Shown: positions 1 through 7,780 of the stretch, piece by piece | How the letters are laid out: each line of letters starts with the position of its first letter | Numbering within the stretch: the stretch's first letter is position 1 | Assembly (NCBI GenBank): GCA_900541335.1 | Contig: UQJC01000052.1 | Span: 1 to 14,314, forward strand | Source of the DNA: an uncultured Prevotella sp. | GTDB lineage: Bacteria > Bacteroidota > Bacteroidia > Bacteroidales > Bacteroidaceae | Length of the DNA stretch: 14,314 nt | Direction of reading: 5' to 3' | Made by a program: the position numbers and the translations under genes | Notes under the pieces: generated by a model | Told to the model about the DNA's origin: nothing | The model's database searches: none | What the model saw: the letters and a program-made list of their open reading frames with translations, nothing else

Positions 1-111
1 CTTTCTACCTTAGCTTTACTTCCTTTTTTTGTTTTTATCGAAAAACGTTTAGGACAACATTGCAACATAAAAGTTTTACCGGACACCAATAAATAAATTC
101 CAAACTTATTA

Positions 112-119
112 TATATTTG
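112..119 (+). promoter_or_regulatory. Candidate -7 box (TATATTTG) for the barrel gene
   Basis: TATATTTG fits the Bacteroidetes housekeeping sigma -7 consensus TAnnTTTG. No clear TTTG/TTG -33 element lies 19-21 bases upstream, so this rests on the -7 box alone. Transcription would start near 127 and leave a leader of about 185 nt that contains the 257-291 hairpin. Confidence 0.35.
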
Positions 120-256
120 CACAGGTTGCAAGGGTAGTTGTACAGCTTACGATGGATCTGCCGTCGTTTGCAGTGGACCTCGTCACATATTGACGAAATA
201 TTGCAACGGAACTTCATCTTTGCCTAATGATCTCATCCCATTAAGGGATTACGTAT

Positions 257-291
257 GCGAGTGTGCAGTTGCAATAAGGTTACACACTCGC
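257..291 (+). promoter_or_regulatory. Leader hairpin just before the barrel gene
   Basis: GCGAGTGTG at 257-265 pairs perfectly with CACACTCGC at 283-291, a 9-bp stem with a 17-nt loop that ends 21 nt before the start codon at 313. No T-run follows, so it does not look like an intrinsic terminator. It could control translation or RNA stability. This is inference from structure only. Confidence 0.4.
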
Positions 292-312
292 CTTCTTAAA
301 ACGTTTTCTGCC

Positions 313-3229
313 ATGTATAAAATACTCTTTATTTTGCTAATGTCTACATTTTACTCAGTATCCTCTGCTCAGAATATAGTGTTGACGGGTGAAGTAATAA
401 ATCCAATTACCAATGAAGGATTGCATGAAGCCGTTATAAAGGTAATGAATGCAGCCAACGATAGCGTTTTGGCATCATAAGCTCAACATGATTGTGGAGG
501 AAAGAAATGGCAACTCAACGGGATACCTCGACAAAAACAATGGTGCCATTTTTAACCTCAAAATATCTTCGACATATCAAGACGTAGTGTTAATAGTTAG
601 TGCATCGGGCTACGATAGCATAAAGAAAAACATACATATAGATTTGGAGAAGAAACGCATCGATGTGGGAACGATAAACCTCCTTCCCGCTATGAAGCAG
701 CGTAATCTTAACGAAGCAACAGTTACAGCCACCAAGATAAAAATGTACTATAAAGGCGATACTTTGGTGTATAATGCCGATGCCTTTAATGTGCTCAAAA
801 ACGAATCACTCCGTAAGTTAGTGTTACAGTTGCCCAATACCAAGATTGAAGAAGGGGTAATCTACGTTAATGGCAAACCTATTGAGAGTTTGCTATTCAG
901 TGGAAAAGACTTTTTCAATGGCAACATTGATGCTGCACTCGACCGCCTGCCAGCCTACATTGTGAGTAAGGTAAAGGTCTATGATAAGCAAGGGGAACTG
1001 AGCGAACTGACAGGGCGCGATATGCACGATAAGCAATATGTGATGGACGTACATTTAAAGCGTGAATATCTTGGCACTTGGATGGCTAAACTCGAAGCTG
1101 ACGTTGCTACCGAAAAGTTGTGGGGCGGACAAGGCTTCTTGATGCGTATGGATGACAGACAAATGCTTAGTATCAATGCAGACATCAATAACTTTAATGA
1201 AGAACGCAAGATGGTGAGTATTTGCAACATGGCTAATAGAAGTCCAACGGGAAGACATAAAAATAAAGTAGCGAATATTGAGTATTTTTTTGAGCCTAAT
1301 AGCACGTGGCGCTTTAGTAGCAACGCCTCCGTACAACAAAAAGAGCAGAAGACCCATACGTGGACGAATACGGAAACATTCCTCACGCCCGATAACCTAA
1401 TGGCGAAGAATAAAACCTTCGTTTCAGACAAAGACACGCGTATTAACGCTTATGCCGCCCTTCGCGCCAGACAAACGAAGAAGTGGCAGAGCGAACTGAA
1501 GTTTGACTTTACTTTTGACAATATGCGCAATGCACAAGATGCCCTTACACTTGCCTTTTGGAAAAGGGGAGATCAGGATTGGCATACTTGGGAGGTGGAT
1601 AGCATTTGGAATAATGTAACGCGCTTGTCGTCAGACGACATGCTTTACACGCTGCTCAATCCTACACTACAAAAGCAAAAAACGTTTACTTACAAGCCCG
1701 AGTGGAAAACATCATTGGTTTTAGGTGGCAATCCCTTTAATATAGACTTGCAAGTAAATCACAACAATGTGCAAAACGACCTATACAATAATTATAAGTT
1801 AGACTATCTGAGCACACAAGACAACGACCACCGCCGCATTTATAATAATCATACGGAGCACAATACGATGGTTGATGCCACGATCGATTATGGCTACAAG
1901 TACTTTAAAAACGATAAATATGATGGTGTATTTACCCCTTACATAGCCTTTAACCATACCTACGGCAACTTATCACACCCTTACTATCGTTTGGAACGTA
2001 TGCAAGAGTGGTCAGATGCATTGGATTGGACAAAAGGTTCGTTAGGCATATTGCCCGATGGCGAATGGCAAGCCATTTGTTTTGACAACGAGAACAGCTA
2101 TTATAGCAAAGAAAAGAAACAAACGGGTAGTGTCGGTATGCGTCTTTCGCACAAACTGACAGGACTAAAACGTGGCAATATTCAATTCGATGCTGACCTA
2201 AGTGCAATGCTTCAATACAAGCATTTGGACTATCAACGTAACGAGCAATCCTACAATATCGAACGCCATGCCTATTCATTCCGTCCCACACTCACTATGG
2301 AGTATCGGTCGAATGGAAAACATAAGTGGTCGCCCGAACTCCGACTCAACTACACAAGTGAACACCAACTGCCCAACCTACTTAACATGCTTCAGATAGA
2401 AGACAATGCCGACCCTCTCAGCCTTTTCCGCGGCAATGCATCACTTCAGGGCGAGTACGCTCATCGGTTAGCTTTACGCTATGGCATGAGTCAACGTAAG
2501 ACTCGACACAATATGTATATTTCGTTACAGTACACTCGCACGCATAACAACATCGTTGCATCTTCTATCTACAATGCAGAGAATGGTGGACGCATCTACG
2601 AAATGGTTAACACCAATCGCACTCATGCCACTAATGGTGACATTGGTTATGGTATGCCCCTCGACAAGAGACAGGACTTCTATATCACCTTCTCTGTGCG
2701 AGGCAACTATCATCAGAATGCCGACTTGTCACACATTAACGCGACAACAAAAAAGGGAGGCTTATTGCAACAATATGGAATAACGCCTAATGCACAACTT
2801 CGCGGTGCGATAGGCAATAATTTCCGATTCTCAACAAGTTGGCGCACCTCGTTCAGCACCATTAAGCAAAACAACATGGATACGCGTTATCGCGAAACAA
2901 AATTGGCTGCCGACTTTAGTTGGAATTTGCCTTGGAAATTTCAGTTAGCTTCTGACTTCTGTGCCAATATCTACAATGGTTTTGCTGATGCCTCTATTAA
3001 CAAGGCTCATTGTCAGTGGAACGCTTCTTTGGCACGCCGTTTCTTGTCAGACCAATTGTCTGTTAAACTGATAGCCAATGGCATACTTACTCCGAAAAAC
3101 AACATTTATTCAAGCATCAATGCCACAAGTCGTGTAGAATCTTACACAGACATTCTGCCACGCTATTTTATGCTGAGCGTTGTCTATTCTTTGGATTGGA
3201 CGCAAAAGAGTAAACGAAACACGAAATGA
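313..3229 (+). pseudogene. TonB-receptor-like outer-membrane beta-barrel protein, frameshifted
   Basis: Two reading frames together encode one outer-membrane protein of about 971 residues. The first (313-477) gives a signal peptide (MYKILFILLM..SSAQ, cut after residue 19 or 20) and the start of a carboxypeptidase-regulatory-like domain (TGEVINPITNEGL). It hits a TAA at 478-480. The rest of that domain, a plug-like segment (around GDTLVYNADAF, VNGKPI, and ALDRLPAYIVSKVKVYD) and a long barrel rich in alternating aromatic strands continue in the next frame from 479 to 3229. Removing one base, such as T478, joins ..NDSVLAS to KLNMIVEE.. in a sensible way. The family is the Bacteroidetes barrel proteins with an N-terminal CarboxypepD_reg-like domain; transport substrate is unknown. 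Its stop overlaps the next start (ATGA), so it was co-translated with the C39 peptidase gene. Restart at the internal ATG at 488 would lack a signal peptide. The rest of the frame is intact, so the lesion is recent or a sequencing error. Confidence 0.8.
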
Positions 3230-3533
3230 TAAATAAATTTCCACTTTATACGCAGAATGAGGCGATGGACTGTGGTCCAGCCTGTCTGCGTATGGTTGCA
3301 AAATATTATGGTCATCACTATTCACTGCAGACACTTCGAAAGAAGTGCTTTATCACGCGAGAAGGTGTTTCCTTATTAGGTATCAGTGATGCTGCGGAGA
3401 ATATCGGATTTCATACGAATGGTGTAAGAATTTCGCTCCGAAAATTTGCGAGTGAGACACCTCTACCTTGTATTTTGCATTGGAATCAGAATCACTTTGT
3501 TGTATGCTATATAATGTAAGAAGAAACAGAAAA
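3226..3533 (+). pseudogene. C39-family peptidase domain, truncated (peptide-export protease remnant)
   Basis: The 97-residue open frame (3226-3519) is the N-terminal part of a C39 cysteine peptidase, the domain that cuts double-glycine leaders at the front of peptide-exporting ABC transporters. Visible are the catalytic Cys16 in NEAMDCGPACLRMVAKYYG, the GVSLLGISDAAENIGF segment and the catalytic His90 in NQNHFVV. The third catalytic Asp, which normally follows about 15 residues later, is missing. The frame ends at TAA 3517-3519, but removing two bases from the TATATA run at 3508-3513 restores Y-N-V-R-R-N-R-K, the expected continuation. That runs straight into the IS end at 3534. So there are two lesions: a dinucleotide frameshift and an IS truncation. 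Neither the ABC transporter part nor any remainder appears beyond the IS. The ATG overlaps the barrel stop by four bases, which indicates one operon. Confidence 0.8.
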
Positions 3534-3534
3534 A

Positions 3535-3580
3535 CCCGTTGGCGGAATTAATTTAGTGCATACTTAATTCTGCCAATGGG
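3535..3580. repeat. Subterminal palindrome at the IS end
   Basis: A 17-nt arm at 3535-3551 pairs with 3564-3580 across a 12-nt loop. The only two differences become G-U pairs in plus-strand RNA, so the stem is complete. It covers the IS terminus and the last codons of the transposase gene. It may stop outside transcription entering the IS or be a transposase-bound structure. Confidence 0.6.
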
Positions 3581-4184
3581 CTTATTGTTTATAAAGTTTG
3601 CGTATTGCAAAACGGTAAGTGCACTAATTTTGCCAATGATTCTGGCAAACAAACCGTTTGCAATTTTTGCATAGTTTCTGATGATTAAGAACTGCTCTGT
3701 CAGTTGTGAGAAGAGCGTTTCAATCCTCTTTCTTGCCTTTGCAAATGGAATGAATGTCGGTTTCCATGCTTTTTGATTGAATCTGTATGGGCATTCAAGT
3801 TTAATATGCGCAGTCTCAAATAGATCCAATTGTATATCGGCTCCAATATATCCCTTATCTCCATAGATACTACAATCGTAATATTGCAGTTTTACGTCCT
3901 TCATATAGTTGATGTCAGCAACGCTTGCCTTTGAACGATCATACGAATAGATTACCCCATTGTATCCACAGATTGCGTGCAGTTTATAGCCATAATAATA
4001 AGCGTTTTGAGAAGCACAAAAACCAAAATCAGAAGCTTTAGAGAATTCACCAGTACGTCCCATTTTGCAACGCTTACCTCTTGCTACACGACACACTTCA
4101 ATCGGTTTGGAATCAATAAAAACTTTTATCGGACAGCCATAATTGTTTTTCTGTCAGTTCTGTGTTTTCCGTGGTTCTTTTTTA
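3548..4184 (-). pseudogene. IS982-family DDE transposase, truncated and frameshifted
   Basis: The main frame (about 200 residues, ending at 3548) carries IDSKPIEVCR, the YYYGYKLHA segment, GDKGYIG, and the C-terminal KARKRIETLFSQL..QFLIIRNYAK block that typifies IS982 transposases. The Asp of IDSKP, the Asp of GDKGY and the Glu of RIET are consistent with the DDE triad. Upstream, TELTEKQLWLSDKSF is clearly part of the same protein but lies in another frame. The shift is at the A5 run 4118-4122 on the plus strand (T5 on the coding strand), where one extra base explains it. That frame then ends at a stop at 4182-4184, and full-length members are near 300 residues, so the N-terminal third is gone. 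The element cannot be autonomous. Confidence 0.8.
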
Positions 4185-4185
4185 T

Positions 4186-4306
4186 TGAGAGGAAATATCC
4201 ATACAGTTGAGAGTCTATGATTGTGCGGTCGCAGTATGCCCCGTCCTACTAGTAAGCCCATCTATTTTTTAGTTTTGCAGTCCGATTTATCACAGATGGT
4301 TATAAG
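4186..4306. other. Unassigned sequence between IS remnant and hairpin
   Basis: About 120 bases with no frame I can identify. Several short open stretches exist on both strands but none matches a family I recognise. It may be debris from the deletion that removed the IS right end and the rest of the peptide-export locus. Confidence 0.4.
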
Positions 4307-4350
4307 ACAAAAGTTTCCCATCCTTATGATTGAGGATGGGAAACTTTTGT
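4307..4350 (-). terminator. Strong hairpin terminator after the small basic protein gene
   Basis: A perfect 17-bp stem (4307-4323 with 4334-4350) and a 10-nt loop. The arm contains AAAAGTTTCCCATCC. It begins at the stop codon of the minus-strand small gene and is followed on that strand by a modest T-containing stretch (CTTTTGTCTTATA is partly in the arm). It most likely ends the whole minus-strand transcript and could work in both directions. Confidence 0.7.
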
Positions 4351-4568
4351 TATTTATTCTTATGTCGGTTTGCCCTTTTCTTTCGGATATCCGCCTTCAT
4401 TTTGGCAGCGCCCGAACCGTGCAATCCCGTAATGTAAGTCTTCTTTTTGGCTTTAGTCTTCACCTTTTGTTCGGTAGGAGCCTTTTTCAGTTTGCTACCT
4501 TTAAAGGTAATGCCGACGGTCATAGCTTGCGTAATTTCGTCGTCGGATGCTTTACGATTGATGGTCAT
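4350..4568 (-). CDS. Small basic hypothetical protein (72 aa)
   Basis: I do not recognise this protein. It starts MTINRKASDDEITQAM, has a short mixed-charge N-terminal part, and a very basic, Lys-rich C-terminal half (KTKAKKKTYITGLHG, then ADIRKKRANRHKNK). It has no signal peptide, membrane segment or Cys. It lies downstream of and in line with the AICAR formyltransferase gene, 124 bases after its stop, and ends exactly at a 17-bp hairpin, which supports a real transcribed gene. Codon use is like its neighbours. A GAGGAGG stretch lies about 24 bases before the ATG, too far for a usual ribosome site. A nucleic-acid-binding role would fit the charge but is only a guess. Confidence 0.5.
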   Translation of the reverse strand: MTINRKASDDEITQAMTVGITFKGSKLKKAPTEQKVKTKAKKKTYITGLHGSGAAKMKADIRKKRANRHKNK

Positions 4569-4591
4569 AGTCAGAAATCAGATAAGTCGAC

Positions 4592-4666
4592 GCCTCCTCA
4601 CAGAGTCGGGAGGAGGCATCGGGATGGGAGAATGAACGGCAATTGACGTAGCACACTGCGCTACGT
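4592..4666 (-). terminator. Two hairpins downstream of the AICAR formyltransferase gene
   Basis: The first on the transcript is a 7-bp stem (ACGTAGC at 4646-4652 with GCTACGT at 4660-4666), 27 bases after the stop codon. The second is an 8-bp GC-rich stem (GCCTCCTC at 4592-4599 with GAGGAGGC at 4610-4617). Neither is followed by a T-run, so they may be attenuating or RNA-stabilising structures rather than full terminators. Confidence 0.35.
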
Positions 4667-4692
4667 AGAGCTACCGTATAAGTCTATAAAAA

Positions 4693-5874
4693 TTAATGGT
4701 GGAACAGACGGATACCCGTGAATGCCATGGTCATGCCGTATTTGTCGCAAGTCTCGATAACATGGTCATCGCGTACACTGCCACCTGCTTGTGCAACGTA
4801 CTGCACACCACTCTTGTGCGCACGTTCAATGTTGTCACCGAAGGGGAAGAATGCATCTGAACCCAAACATACGTTTGTATTCTTGGCAATCCATTCCTTC
4901 TTCTCCTCACGTGTCAGCGGTTCGGGCTTCTCCGTGAAGAACATCTGCCACGTACCTTCAGCCAACACGTCTTCGTAATCGTCTGAAATGTAGATGTCAA
5001 TCGTATTGTCGCGATCTGCACGTCTGATTTTTTCTACCCAAGGCAAGTTCATCACCTTCGGGTGTTGGCGCAACCACCAAATGTCCGCCTTGTTACCAGC
5101 CAAGCGAGTGCAGTGAATGCGGCTTTGCTGACCCGCACCAATACCGATAGCCTGACCGTCTTTCGTGTAGCATACAGAGTTAGACTGCGTGTACTTCAGG
5201 GTAATCAGCGCAATCTTCAAGTCACGCATAGCCTCTTCCGTGAAATCCTTGCTTTGCGTCGGGATGTTCTCAAAGAGTGTGTTCGAGGTAAGGTCAATCT
5301 CGTTGCGGCCCTGTTCGAAAGTCACGCCATACACTTGCTTGCGTTCGATGGGAGCCGGACGGTAATTTGTATCCATTTTGAGAATGACATACGTACCCTT
5401 GCGCTTTGAGCGAAGAATCTCGAGAGCTTCCTCCGTGTAGTCGGGAGCGATGACACCGTCACTTACCTCGCGCTTGATGAGCAATGCCGTAGCCTTGTCA
5501 CAAGTATCTGAGAGTGAAATGAAGTCACCGTAAGAAGACATACGGTCAGCACCGCGTGCACGGGCATAAGCTGTAGCAATGGGGCTCAGCGGTTCCTCGA
5601 TATCATCAACGAAGTAAATCTTCTTCAATGTGTCGCTCATGGGAATACCTACGGCCGCACCCGCAGGTGAAACGTGCTTAAAAGAAGCTGCTGCCGGGAT
5701 GCCCGTAGCTGCATGCAGTTCGCGTACCAATTGCCAACCGTTGAGCGCGTCGAGGAAATTGATGTAACCGGGACGTCCGCCCAATACTTCGATAGGCAGT
5801 TCGCCTTCTTCCATGTAGATACGTGAAGGCTTCTGGTTGGGATTACAACCGTATTTTAATGCCAATTCGTTCAT
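4693..5874 (-). CDS. Stand-alone AICAR formyltransferase (PurH C-terminal-like)
   Basis: This 393-residue protein is the transformylase half of PurH without the IMP cyclohydrolase domain (full PurH is about 510 residues). It transfers the formyl group of 10-formyl-THF to AICAR, giving FAICAR, the next-to-last step of IMP synthesis, in the cytoplasm. The catalytic Lys66-His67 pair sits in ASFKHVSPAGAAVG. Other family signatures are GGRPGYINFLDALNGW near 32-47, TLKYTQSNSVCY, GIGAGQQSRIHCTRLAG and the C-terminal SDAFFPFGDNIERAH..QAGGSVRDD..FTGIRLFHH. Such ~390-aa stand-alone versions are known in Bacteroidetes and Firmicutes, so this is not a truncation; the protein begins naturally at MNELALKYGCNPNQKP. 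It follows the PqqD-like gene by 67 bases on the same strand, so co-transcription is possible but there is no functional link I can name. purH-like is used loosely, hence no symbol. Confidence 0.93.
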   Translation of the reverse strand: MNELALKYGCNPNQKPSRIYMEEGELPIEVLGGRPGYINFLDALNGWQLVRELHAATGIPAAASFKHVSPAGAAVGIPMSDTLKKIYFVDDIEEPLSPIATAYARARGADRMSSYGDFISLSDTCDKATALLIKREVSDGVIAPDYTEEALEILRSKRKGTYVILKMDTNYRPAPIERKQVYGVTFEQGRNEIDLTSNTLFENIPTQSKDFTEEAMRDLKIALITLKYTQSNSVCYTKDGQAIGIGAGQQSRIHCTRLAGNKADIWWLRQHPKVMNLPWVEKIRRADRDNTIDIYISDDYEDVLAEGTWQMFFTEKPEPLTREEKKEWIAKNTNVCLGSDAFFPFGDNIERAHKSGVQYVAQAGGSVRDDHVIETCDKYGMTMAFTGIRLFHH

Positions 5875-5941
5875 TTGTGTGTAGCGTATGAATTGAGTAA
5901 TAGAGTAGTGTATTTGTCAGAAGAGCGTAGAGAGGCAGTTC

Positions 5942-6208
5942 TTATTCAGCAATTCCGCACTGCTTCCATTCGTCTGCAATCTTGCAGGCATCCGCGTGGG
6001 CTGTAGCCTCATCCACTTCATATTCCTTGCAGAGCAGTTGCGTCAGTGTGTCAGCATCAAATTCTTTACCAACGACAGCTTCCCACAAGTAAGCTGCACT
6101 TTCGTTGAGAGAAATCATCTGGCTGAAATCGAGATTTTCAATACCAGTTGCCATGATAACCTTTTCGCCACAGATGTCGCGCAGTTCAAAACCTTTTTTT
6201 GTTTGCAT
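5942..6208 (-). CDS. PqqD-like small protein (88 aa)
   Basis: PqqD-family proteins are small winged-helix peptide binders that present a precursor peptide's leader to modifying enzymes. The frame is open further upstream (to 6331), but the protein proper starts at MQTKKGFELRDICGEK (6208), preceded by an AT-rich stretch usual for Bacteroidetes starts. Family features are the short N-terminal strands (GEKVIMATG), then LNESAAYLWEAVVGKEFDADTL, and the helix EYEVDEATAHADACKIADEW; length matches the family (about 85-95). It follows the S26 peptidase gene by 132 bases, all on the minus strand. The intergenic gap contains a 6-bp hairpin (6323-6338) and a near-match -7 box (TATATTTA), so it may have its own promoter. 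Its partner peptide is not visible. A different PqqD-like role outside RiPPs is possible. Confidence 0.8.
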   Translation of the reverse strand: MQTKKGFELRDICGEKVIMATGIENLDFSQMISLNESAAYLWEAVVGKEFDADTLTQLLCKEYEVDEATAHADACKIADEWKQCGIAE

Positions 6209-6340
6209 ATCGAGTGAGATGTAAATATAGATGTATTCAAGTGAGTTAAAGGAAGAGCTTCTCTTTAGTGGGGCATTCTCTTTCGCATTTATCAGACCAT
6301 TCCCTTTGTAAGGAAACCGTCGTTCGCACACCTGCGAAAA

Positions 6341-6808
6341 TTAGATTCGGAAAGGAAGTCGGCGGTAAATGCCAAGAATAATGCGTCGGCAAGGAAGGAG
6401 TGCCAACCAAAGGCGTGAATAGATGCGCCATTTGCGACTGCTTACCAGGTCAGGAGTTGTGCGTCCTTTCCGGTAGAAAGCAGTAGCAATACCCACGACG
6501 TCAGTATCCTGACAAGTTTCGGTTCCCTTGATGTTTCCGTCGCCCATCAGCGTCAGCCGATTTCCCTCACGGCGAATCACGCGGTGAAGTACGTACTGAT
6601 CTGGGCTGATTTCAGCCAAAACTACGTCGCGCACCCGCACAGCCTCGGGGGCAATCGGTTCAATCTTCACCTTGTCACGTTCGTTCTCAAGGAAGAGGCG
6701 CATGCTGTACCCTTTGACCAGAAAGAGTGCTGAATGTCCTTCTCGAACCGACTTCTTGATTTCACCGATTAAAATCTTGTTGGGTATAATCAGTTTCCGA
6801 GTCTCCAT
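6341..6808 (-). CDS. S24/S26-family serine peptidase, signal-peptidase-like
   Basis: A 155-residue protein with the core of a signal peptidase I/SipW-type peptidase. The nucleophile is Ser35 in KGYSMRLFL, followed by the usual strand with DKVKIEPI. Then come VRVRDVVLAEI, VLHRVIRREGN with His75, and MGDGN (89-92). A His in the HRV motif rather than Lys suggests the Ser-His dyad seen in SipW/Sec11-like enzymes. There is no N-terminal membrane anchor; the only hydrophobic stretch is near 130-150 (RLWLALLPCRRIILGIY), which is interrupted by Arg residues and may lie on the membrane surface. The start codon overlaps the stop of the kinase-like gene by one base (TAATG), so the two are translationally coupled. 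Within its cassette it is a candidate for leader-peptide removal. Cell location is uncertain. Confidence 0.8.
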   Translation of the reverse strand: METRKLIIPNKILIGEIKKSVREGHSALFLVKGYSMRLFLENERDKVKIEPIAPEAVRVRDVVLAEISPDQYVLHRVIRREGNRLTLMGDGNIKGTETCQDTDVVGIATAFYRKGRTTPDLVSSRKWRIYSRLWLALLPCRRIILGIYRRLPFRI

Positions 6809-7689
6809 TAGTCTTTAACGATGTGTTGATAGCTCAAGCGAGCAGCCTCTTCGTCGGGGCGACACTTCAAGTAAAATACCGGTACGCGCTTCACGACACC
6901 TTCTACCGTACGCGTAATGCCCTGATAAGAAGGTTTGTCCCACATCATGGTCGAGCATGAAGAGAGCACCGAAGCAAAAGCCTGCAACATCGGTTCCTGT
7001 CGGATTTCATTTTGCGGATATTGTTCCAACCGGACAAAGGCACCGACGGGGAATTGTAAGTTGCGGTAGCAAGGCGTTTTGCCGCTCCAGGGTGTACCGT
7101 AGACAATGACCGATCCGTCCTCCATGACGCGCACAGCCGGGTTATCATCGTTGAGCAAATCAGCTCCTTCAATATATTTGCGCCACAGGCTCGAGTGTGT
7201 ACTCTTACCCGTACCGCTTTTGCCGAGGAAGAGGTAACCCTTGTTCTGATACATCGTAACCGAAGCGTGCATCAGGAGAATGTGGTGGTGAGCTGCCGAG
7301 AAGGCAAAAGCAATCATCATTGCATTGCCCAACCCAAAGGAGCGTACCGTGTCGTCGCCCAGGAGGCTGATGGTGCACTGGCTGAAGTCTGCATTGGTCA
7401 GCATGGCCGCTGCAGGCTGATTTTCCTCGTTGCTAATCACAATCTTATAGCCATCTTCTAATTGATAGATGCCATGATTCGTACCTCCACAGTCAAATTG
7501 TCCCAGTTCCTTGCCCGTAGCCTGCGTGTCGACCGCGTTGTCAATGACTTCGGCACGAAGCATCAGTGCATCGTCAGGTTCCGGAAGATAGAAGGGAGCG
7601 TATGAAGGCAGGAGCTTCTTGAGCATCGACGCTTTATCCGCTGCGATGCTGAAAATCTTTCCTGCAACTTTAAAATGAAGTGTTTCCAT
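6808..7689 (-). CDS. HPr kinase/PEPCK-like P-loop protein
   Basis: A 293-residue protein with an HprK/PEP-carboxykinase-type nucleotide-binding fold. The P-loop is GKSGTGKST at 156-164. His141 and the strand LMHASVTM precede it, the Walker-B-like element is LLNDDNPAV (178-186) and a further conserved turn is VYGTPWSGK (196-204). The N-terminal ~110 residues form a separate mixed domain without motifs I know. It has no signal peptide and is likely cytoplasmic. True HprK acts on HPr; proteins of this size next to PqqD-like genes are instead a separate group, and in some lasso-peptide clusters HprK-like kinases phosphorylate the precursor peptide. The substrate here is unknown. The gene lies 91 bases after the secreted-protein gene and is coupled to the peptidase gene by TAATG. 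Confidence 0.8.
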   Translation of the reverse strand: METLHFKVAGKIFSIAADKASMLKKLLPSYAPFYLPEPDDALMLRAEVIDNAVDTQATGKELGQFDCGGTNHGIYQLEDGYKIVISNEENQPAAAMLTNADFSQCTISLLGDDTVRSFGLGNAMMIAFAFSAAHHHILLMHASVTMYQNKGYLFLGKSGTGKSTHSSLWRKYIEGADLLNDDNPAVRVMEDGSVIVYGTPWSGKTPCYRNLQFPVGAFVRLEQYPQNEIRQEPMLQAFASVLSSCSTMMWDKPSYQGITRTVEGVVKRVPVFYLKCRPDEEAARLSYQHIVKD

Positions 7690-7780
7690 TTTCAGTGATT
7701 GAGGATTTATAGGGTGATAGGATGGAGGAATTTATTTAAAACCAGCTGACAGCTTGTTTAGAAACCTACGGAAGATGGTT

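Larger units (their letters stand above)
1..312. other. AT-rich upstream region without a clear gene
   Basis: I see no convincing coding sequence here. The frame that leads into the barrel gene stays open back to position 190, but the extra 41 residues precede a clean signal peptide and look like untranslated leader. The region holds a Bacteroidetes-type -7 box at 112-119 and a 9-bp hairpin at 257-291, so it is best read as promoter plus a leader of about 190 nt for the gene at 313. Confidence 0.5.
3534..4185 (-). mobile_element. IS982-family insertion sequence, partial
   Basis: One end is at 3534 (ACCCGTTGGCGG, a typical IS982-like terminus starting ACCC), inside the C39 peptidase gene. The transposase reads away from the far side towards this end, and its stop codon lies 14 bp from the terminus. 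The opposite end, with the first roughly 90-100 residues of the transposase and its inverted repeat, cannot be found: recognisable transposase coding ends near 4185. No matching terminal repeat and no target duplication are visible, so the element was probably cut by a later deletion that also removed the rest of the peptidase gene. Confidence 0.75.

Noticed and set aside
190..312. 41-residue N-terminal extension of the barrel protein
   Set aside because: It lies before a clean signal peptide and contains the leader hairpin, so translation most likely starts at 313.
979..2713. Minus-strand frames inside the barrel gene
   Set aside because: They are reverse-strand shadows of a long, clearly coding frame, with no family features.
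4693..5874. Truncated bifunctional PurH
   Set aside because: The protein has a natural start, full transformylase motifs and the known length of stand-alone versions; no cyclohydrolase remnant precedes it.
6209..6331. 41-residue N-terminal extension of the PqqD-like protein
   Set aside because: The extra residues are low-complexity (YIYIYI) and family length matches the start at 6208.
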